Assembly: GCF_001427665.1 (NCBI RefSeq)
Contig: NZ_LMHC01000023.1
Coordinates: 551,261 to 615,260, forward strand
DNA: 64,000 nucleotides
Source of the DNA: Caulobacter sp. Root655
Lineage (GTDB): Bacteria; Pseudomonadota; Alphaproteobacteria; Caulobacterales; Caulobacteraceae
Direction: 5' to 3'
Within the stretch, counting starts at the first letter, position 1, and each line of letters starts with the position of its first letter. The notes below the pieces were generated by a model. It was given only the letters and a program-made list of their open reading frames with translations, was not told the origin of the DNA and made no database searches. The translations under genes and the position numbers were made by a program. This document shows, in pieces, positions 59,912 to 64,000 of this stretch.

Positions 59912-60463
59912 ATGACCGTGACCGTCCGCCCCTCCACCGACGCCGACCTGCCGGCCATCACCGCGATCTATGGCTGGAACGTCCTCAACGGCCTGGGCAC
60001 CTTCGAGGAGGTCCCGCCGGACATCGCCGAGATGACTCGCCGTCGCGCGGGCTTCCTCGACAAGGGCATGCCCTATCTGGTCGCCGAGCAGGACGGCGCC
60101 GTCCTCGGCTATGCCTATGCCGGCCCGTTCCGCCTGCGCGCCGCCTATCGCTACACCGTCGAGGACAGCGTCTATGTCGGCCCGGACGCCGTCGGCAAGG
60201 GCGTTGGCAAGGCTCTGCTCTCGGCGTTGATCGCCGCCTGCGAGGCCCTGGGCCTGCGCCAGATGTGCGCGGTGATCGGCGACAGCGGCAACGCCGCCTC
60301 CATCGGCCTGCACGCGTCGCTGGGCTTCGAGCAGCGCGGCCTGTTCCCGGCCATGGGCTACAAGTTCGACCGCTGGGTCGACCTGGTCTGGATGCAGCGC
60401 CCGCTCAACGGCGGCGGCACGCGCGAACCGGACACCCCGGGCATGACGCTGAGCGGCGTCTGA
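59912..60463 (+). CDS. GNAT N-acetyltransferase, phosphinothricin-acetyltransferase-like
   Basis: 183 residues with the GNAT core (about 3-165): VRPSTDADLPAITAIYGW at the start, RYTVEDSVYVGPDAVGKGVG, KALLSALIAACEALGL and a C-terminal GYKFDRWVDLVWMQRPL typical of the Pat/MddA group. These acetylate phosphinothricin, methionine sulfoximine or methionine sulfone and are housekeeping genes in many bacteria. The ribosome binding site comes from the repeat upstream. It ends before a strong terminator. Confidence 0.9.
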   Translation: MTVTVRPSTDADLPAITAIYGWNVLNGLGTFEEVPPDIAEMTRRRAGFLDKGMPYLVAEQDGAVLGYAYAGPFRLRAAYRYTVEDSVYVGPDAVGKGVGKALLSALIAACEALGLRQMCAVIGDSGNAASIGLHASLGFEQRGLFPAMGYKFDRWVDLVWMQRPLNGGGTREPDTPGMTLSGV

Positions 60464-60487
60464 GGTCTTTGGGTTTCGCGGAACGAA

Positions 60488-60517
60488 AAAACCCCCGCCG
60501 TCGCCGGCGGGGGTTTT
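60488..60517 (+). terminator. Terminator between GNAT and mucR genes
   Basis: AAAACCCCCGCCG (60488-60500) pairs with CGGCGGGGGTTTT (60505-60517). The A and T runs on each side make it a good bidirectional terminator for the convergent GNAT and mucR genes. Confidence 0.92.
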
Positions 60518-60544
60518 GCGTTTCTCGACCGTGAAGGGGTCGGA

Positions 60545-60973
60545 TCAGCCCTTGCGGCCGCGCGGGGCCTTGGCCTTGCGGCCGCCCTGGCCCAGGCCCA
60601 GGGCCTTGGCCATGGCCGAGCGCGCTTCGCTGTAGGCCGGCGCGGTGGTCGGGTAATCGTTGGGCAGGCCCCACTTGGCCTTGTACTCGGCGACGGTCAT
60701 GCCGTGCGTGGTCAGGTGACGCTTCAGGGTCTTGTACGGCTTGCCGTCCTCGAAGCTGATCAGCGCGTCCGGCGTAATGCTGCGACGGATTTGGGCCGGG
60801 GTAGCCTTCGTAACAGTCTCGACCGGAACGGCTTCAGGGGAACCAATACCGGCCAAAGCATCGTGGGTCGCCCGAATCAGCGCCGGCAAATCGGAGACCG
60901 ACGTGCTGTTATTGGCCACGTAGTTGGCGACGATCTCGGCGGTGAGCTCGATCAGGGTAGCCTTGTCTTCCAC
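60545..60973 (-). CDS. mucR: MucR/Ros-family transcriptional regulator (MucR1-like)
   Basis: 142 residues with the canonical opening VEDKATLIELTAEIVANYVA, the finger region ISFEDGKPYKTLKRHLTTHG and a Lys/Arg-rich end (GGRKAKAPRGRKG). GTG at 60973 gives the family start; the frame is open further upstream without coding character. Compared with classical Ros, both Cys ligands are changed (Ser and Asp), while His residues remain. The paralogue at 41719 keeps one Cys but lost the last His. Both probably repress cell-cycle genes as MucR1/2 do in C. crescentus. Confidence 0.93.
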   Translation of the reverse strand: MEDKATLIELTAEIVANYVANNSTSVSDLPALIRATHDALAGIGSPEAVPVETVTKATPAQIRRSITPDALISFEDGKPYKTLKRHLTTHGMTVAEYKAKWGLPNDYPTTAPAYSEARSAMAKALGLGQGGRKAKAPRGRKG

Positions 60974-61424
60974 GAGTGTCTCTCCGATGTGTCTTTGACT
61001 TGGAAATACACCCGCCTCGCCGAAATACAAGTACTCAATCGTGGTAATCGCGCCGGTAAGGGTCACAATCCAAACGAATCTTGAGAACAGCAACGAGAAA
61101 ATCGATGCCGATCTAAACCAGGGAAAACCCCGAAAGTGTGGTTTCCCCTTACCTGATAGCCAGTTCGAGACCGATGTTGTTCGAGCAAAGGTTTCAGCGC
61201 CGCAACGATTCGACGCGGCGGCAGACGAGGAAGATCAGCGCCGCCGATCGCAAAGCCACGGGGCTCGCGACTCGGCTAGTTGATTCAACAGGACTTGCGA
61301 TGCATGGCGATTTTGTGGACGTCGCGCCCTGGACGCTGACCCCTGTCGGGAAGCCGCGAGGCGGCGGCGCCCGAGGGCGGCGCGGGGCCGCCGGAGGCGG
61401 CGACTTTTGCAGGAAGGAGAGAAG
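60974..61424. other. 451-bp gap between mucR and tRNA-Gln
   Basis: This stretch is AT-richer than average near mucR (61000-61130) and presumably holds its promoter. A GANTC site (GAATC) lies near 61076. GGGAAAACC and GGTTTCCCC around 61116-61150 form an imperfect hairpin. Short open frames on the plus strand (61041-61283, 61138-61452) show no coding signature. The right end has GC hairpins beside the tRNA that may be its terminator. Confidence 0.4.
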
Positions 61425-61498
61425 TGGCTGGGGAACTAGGACTCGAACCTAGAACGACGGTACCAAAAACCGCTGTGTTACCATTACACCATTCCCCA
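61425..61498 (-). tRNA. tRNA-Gln (UUG)
   Basis: 74 nt including encoded CCA. Acceptor TGGGGAA/TTCCCCA, D-arm GTGT-AATGGTA-ACAC, anticodon stem GCGGT/ACCGT with loop TTTTGGT (anticodon TTG), T-arm CTAGG-TTCGAGT-CCTAG, discriminator G. Confidence 0.96.
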
Positions 61499-61649
61499 GC
61501 AGGAACGGCGAAACCCCGTGGGGCCCGGCGAGGCGGTGGAGATAGCCCAGGAGTCGGACGGATGCAACGCTGCTTTGAACTTCTTTTTCGAGGTCGTTTT
61601 TTGTCGCTTGCGAGACCGCCGAGCCGCATCTATAAGCCGCCCTCCAAGT

Positions 61650-61726
61650 CGGAGTGTGGCTCAGTCTGGTAGAGCACTGCGTTCGGGACGCAGGGGTCGC
61701 AGGTTCAAATCCTGCCACTCCGACCA
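61650..61726 (+). tRNA. tRNA-Pro (CGG)
   Basis: 77 nt including encoded CCA. Acceptor CGGAGTG pairs with CACTCCG, anticodon stem CTGCG/CGCAG with loop TTCGGGA (anticodon CGG), T-arm GCAGG-TTCAAAT-CCTGC. It is followed at once by sppA on the same strand. Confidence 0.96.
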
Positions 61727-61886
61727 TTATTTTCCCGAGAATTCCCAAAAACATGGCTTCCCGCCCCCTCTGGGCGAACCGGGGGCGAAGCACCTTGGCG
61801 TCCAAACGCCGGGTTGCGCGCTGTTCATTTGACCGCAACGCCAGTGTCGCTACTAGCTTGCTCGGCAATTGGCAGCAGGACGTCCG

Positions 61887-63668
61887 ATGAAGCAGTTTCT
61901 CATGACCGTGGCCGGCGTCTTCGTCGGCTTGGTGTTGTTCCTTGTCGGCGTCCCCTTCCTGCTGATCGTCATGGCGGCCAGCGCCACGCGTCCCGCCCCG
62001 GTTCCCGCCCATACCGTGCTGCAGCTCGACCTGCGCGGCGGTCTGTCCGATCAGGAGTCCCAGAGCCCGTTCGCGGCGTTCGGCGGCGGCGGCGGCCAGT
62101 CGGTGATGTCGATCATCCAGACGCTGCGCCGGGCCGAGACCGACGACAAGGTCGAGGCGGTGCTGGTGCGCCTGCCGGAGGGCGGCATCGCCCCGGCCTC
62201 GGCCGACGAGCTGCGCCTGGCCTTCAAGCACTTCCGCGCGGTCGGCAAGAAGCCGATCATCGCCCACAGCCAGGGCCTCTATCCCTCGGGGCTGGTCACC
62301 TCGACCTACATGCTCGGCGCGGCCGCCAGCGAGTTCTGGATGCAGCCCGACAGTTCCCTGCAGGCGGTCGGCGCGGCCAGCGAGGAGATGTTCTTCAAGC
62401 GCTTCTTCGACAAGTACGGCGTCAAGGCCGAGTACGAGCAGCGCTACGAGTACAAGAACGCCGTCAATCCCTACCTCCATAGCGACTACACGCCGGCCCA
62501 CCGCGAATCGACGCTGTCGTGGATGGGATCGGTCTACAACTCGGCCCTGACGACGGCCGCCCAGGATCGCAAGGTCGATCCGGCGGCGCTGATCAAGACC
62601 ATCGAGGCGGGCCCCTACAGCGCCGAGGAGGCCCAGGCCAAGGGCCTGATCGACAAGGTCGGCCAGGTGAAGGACGTCCAGGACGCCATGCTCGGCCGGG
62701 CCGGCAAGGGCGCCAAGTTGCTGGACTTCGACGACTACGCCTCCCGCGCCAAACGCGCCCCGCCCAAGACGGGGCCGACCATCGCCGTGGTCAGCGCCGA
62801 GGGGGCGATCATGACCGGCAGCGGCGAGGGCGGCTCGCCGTTCGGCGGCGACAGCACGATCTATTCCGACCATGTGGCCAAGGCGCTGTACGACGCGATC
62901 GACGACAAGGACGTCAAGGCGATCGTGTTCCGGGTTTCCTCGCCCGGCGGCTCCGACACCGCGTCCGAGCAGATCCTGGCCGCCGTGAAGGCCGCCAGGA
63001 AGGCCGGAAAGCCCATCGTCGTCAGCATGGGCACCTATGCGGCGTCCGGCGGCTACTGGATCTCGTCGGGCGCCTCGGCGATCGTCGCCGAGCCCACCAC
63101 CCTGACCGGCTCGATCGGCGTGTTCGGCGGCAAGTTCGCCCTGGGCGACGCCCTGGCGCGGTTCGGCGTCGACACCCGCCAGGTGCACGTGGGCGGCGAC
63201 TATGCCGGCGCGTTCGGTACGGGCGAAGGCTTCACGCCCGACCAGCGCGCCAAGTTCTCGGCCTGGATGGACCGCATCTACGCCGGCTTCATCAACCGCG
63301 TCGCCGAAGGCCGCAAGCTGCCGCCAGAACGGGTGCGCGAGATCGCCAAGGGCCGGGTCTGGACCGGCGTCCAGGCCAAGCAGCTGGGCCTGGTCGACGA
63401 ACTGGGCGGCTTCTATGAGGCCGTCGACAAGGCCAAGGGCCTGGCCGGGATCAAGGGCGAGGTGAAGCTCAAGAAGTTCGGCGGCTCCAACTCGCCGTTC
63501 GAGGCCCTGGAGAAGGCGCTGGGGGTCAGCTCGGCCTCGCTGCGCACCATGGCCGCCTCGGCCTGGCTGCTGGGCGACCCGCGCTCGCAGTCGATCATGG
63601 ACGAGATGGCCAAGGCCCGGCTGCGGAGCCAGGGCGCCTCGGTGCTGGCCGACACGCCGGTGCGGTAG
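61887..63668 (+). CDS. sppA: Signal peptide peptidase SppA, 67K type
   Basis: 593 residues, tandem S49 domains as in the enteric enzyme. One N-terminal membrane helix (about 5-31) anchors it with the catalytic part in the periplasm. The Ser/Lys dyad is split between domains: Lys190 in YEYKNAVNPY (N-terminal half) and Ser387 in GTYAASGGYW (C-terminal half). It degrades signal peptides left in the membrane after secretion. CAGGACG precedes the ATG at 61887. Located just after tRNA-Pro; a palindromic repeat follows its stop. Confidence 0.96.
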   Translation: MKQFLMTVAGVFVGLVLFLVGVPFLLIVMAASATRPAPVPAHTVLQLDLRGGLSDQESQSPFAAFGGGGGQSVMSIIQTLRRAETDDKVEAVLVRLPEGGIAPASADELRLAFKHFRAVGKKPIIAHSQGLYPSGLVTSTYMLGAAASEFWMQPDSSLQAVGAASEEMFFKRFFDKYGVKAEYEQRYEYKNAVNPYLHSDYTPAHRESTLSWMGSVYNSALTTAAQDRKVDPAALIKTIEAGPYSAEEAQAKGLIDKVGQVKDVQDAMLGRAGKGAKLLDFDDYASRAKRAPPKTGPTIAVVSAEGAIMTGSGEGGSPFGGDSTIYSDHVAKALYDAIDDKDVKAIVFRVSSPGGSDTASEQILAAVKAARKAGKPIVVSMGTYAASGGYWISSGASAIVAEPTTLTGSIGVFGGKFALGDALARFGVDTRQVHVGGDYAGAFGTGEGFTPDQRAKFSAWMDRIYAGFINRVAEGRKLPPERVREIAKGRVWTGVQAKQLGLVDELGGFYEAVDKAKGLAGIKGEVKLKKFGGSNSPFEALEKALGVSSASLRTMAASAWLLGDPRSQSIMDEMAKARLRSQGASVLADTPVR

Positions 63669-63677
63669 GGGACAATT

Positions 63678-63811
63678 CCTCCCCCTGTGGGGGAGGCGAT
63701 CGCGCAGCGATCGGTGGGGAGAGGTTTGGGGTTGTCGATCCTGGATTTGGCCATCGGCCGACTACTCCCCCCTCCGTCGGCTTCGCCGACACCTCCCCCA
63801 CAGGGGGAGGC
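63678..63811. repeat. Palindromic repeat pair (CCTCCCCCTGTGGGGGAGG type)
   Basis: The left unit CCTCCCCCTGTGGGGGAGG then CGATCGCGCAGCGATCG faces the right unit CCCTCCG, GTCGGCTTCGCCGAC and CCTCCCCCACAGGGGGAGG. It lies right after sppA and may serve as its terminator. The right hairpin is identical to that in the 59794 copy. Confidence 0.85.
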
Positions 63812-63822
63812 TTTGGGGCACA

Positions 63823-63968
63823 CGACTTCGCTGTCTCACGCGGATCACTGCTGAGTGGGTGGGGAGGGTCGCGAAGGCTGTCACCCAAGACCTCGGCAGA
63901 CCTCGGCGAGCGCTTCCCGCTCGACCACCCCCGAAAGCCGCATCGGTCGCCGTACGTGCGCCCTCCCC
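63823..63968. repeat. 146-bp internally deleted copy of the 34703 element
   Basis: Both edges of the 403-bp element at 34703-35105 are found here: CTTCGCTGTCTCACGCGG ... GCTGAG ... GGGGAGGGTCGCG and CGAGCGCTTCCCGCTCGACC ... GCGCCCTCCCC, while about 257 bp of the middle are missing. The rest of the window end (63969-64000) shows no gene. Confidence 0.5.
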
Positions 63969-64000
63969 GCCGGCGTCCATGCTCTCACGGACCCTCTCCC

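Noticed and set aside
60974..61424. Possible small genes between mucR and tRNA-Gln
   Set aside because: The open frames have no ribosome binding site and no protein-like pattern.

Overview
The window looks like the chromosome of a GC-rich alphaproteobacterium of the Caulobacter group. The evidence is a complete CckA hybrid kinase (the start of the CtrA phosphorelay), two MucR/Ros-type regulators, two flagellar export/basal-body clusters with CtrA-type boxes (TTAA-N7-TTAACC), many GANTC (CcrM) sites in selected promoters, and several TonB-dependent receptors. No complete insertion sequence, phage, CRISPR array or secondary-metabolite cluster is visible. The content is core cell-cycle and motility genes mixed with catabolic accessory genes and an unusual number of short palindromic intergenic repeats.

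Layout. 0-1.2 kb: a lipoprotein and two small unknown proteins. 1.3-5.7 kb: ethanolamine use (APC-type permease, EutC, EutB) without microcompartment genes, with a VOC protein between permease and lyase. 6-8 kb: cckA. 8.2-9.1 kb: a MarR regulator and a divergent small membrane protein, with a 37-bp near-perfect palindrome between them. 9.1-11.3 kb: fliQ-fliR-flhB behind a CtrA-type box. 11.5-14 kb: an exported trio of Tat flavin amine oxidase, cytochrome c and secreted RidA. 14.3-28.4 kb: sugar uptake and degradation, namely two TonB receptors, a GH20 hexosaminidase, a GH9 enzyme, a ROK repressor, a PfkB kinase and an MFS permease, probably for chito-oligosaccharides or other amino-sugar glycans. 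28.5-34.3 kb: a PafA-like alkaline phosphatase, a VOC protein, an Lrp regulator, a secreted protein, and an osmoprotectant-type ABC importer whose permease is fused to its binding domain. 34.4-36.1 kb: a repeat-rich island with two paralogous one-helix proteins and a possible 299-bp MITE-like element. 36.1-38.5 kb: flgB-flgC-fliE divergent from fliO-fliP around a perfect CtrA box. 38.5-45.2 kb: ribokinase, serine hydrolase, PAS protein, MucR, DUF2336 protein and a chemoreceptor. 45.3-50.8 kb: AlkD-like protein, membrane protein, Inh-like inhibitor, a three-gene glycan-type operon (FemAB/CelD-like acyltransferase, GT2, cupin/JmjC-like protein) and free-Met-sulfoxide reductase. 50.9-56.5 kb: acyl-CoA catabolism (enoyl-CoA hydratase, GMC oxidoreductase, acyl-CoA ligase, MaoC hydratase, SnoaL-like protein). 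56.6-63.7 kb: trypsin-like protease, S9 oligopeptidase, GNAT, second MucR, tRNA-Gln, tRNA-Pro and SppA.

How the genes work together. CckA feeds the phosphorelay that activates CtrA, and CtrA-type boxes lie in front of fliQRflhB, flgBC-fliE/fliOP and a chemoreceptor, so regulator and targets share the window; the two MucR proteins probably act on the same regulon. The amine-oxidase operon reads as a periplasmic redox module: the flavoenzyme makes imines, cytochrome c takes the electrons, and RidA hydrolyses the imine. The sugar locus has the logic outer-membrane uptake, periplasmic hydrolysis, inner-membrane permease, kinase, ROK control. Intergenic palindromic repeats affect genes directly in at least two places: one supplies the C-terminus and stop of EutC, another the ribosome binding site of a GNAT gene.

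Limits: all calls come from reading sequence and recalled family knowledge; no similarity search was run. Start sites are chosen by ribosome binding sites and family length.
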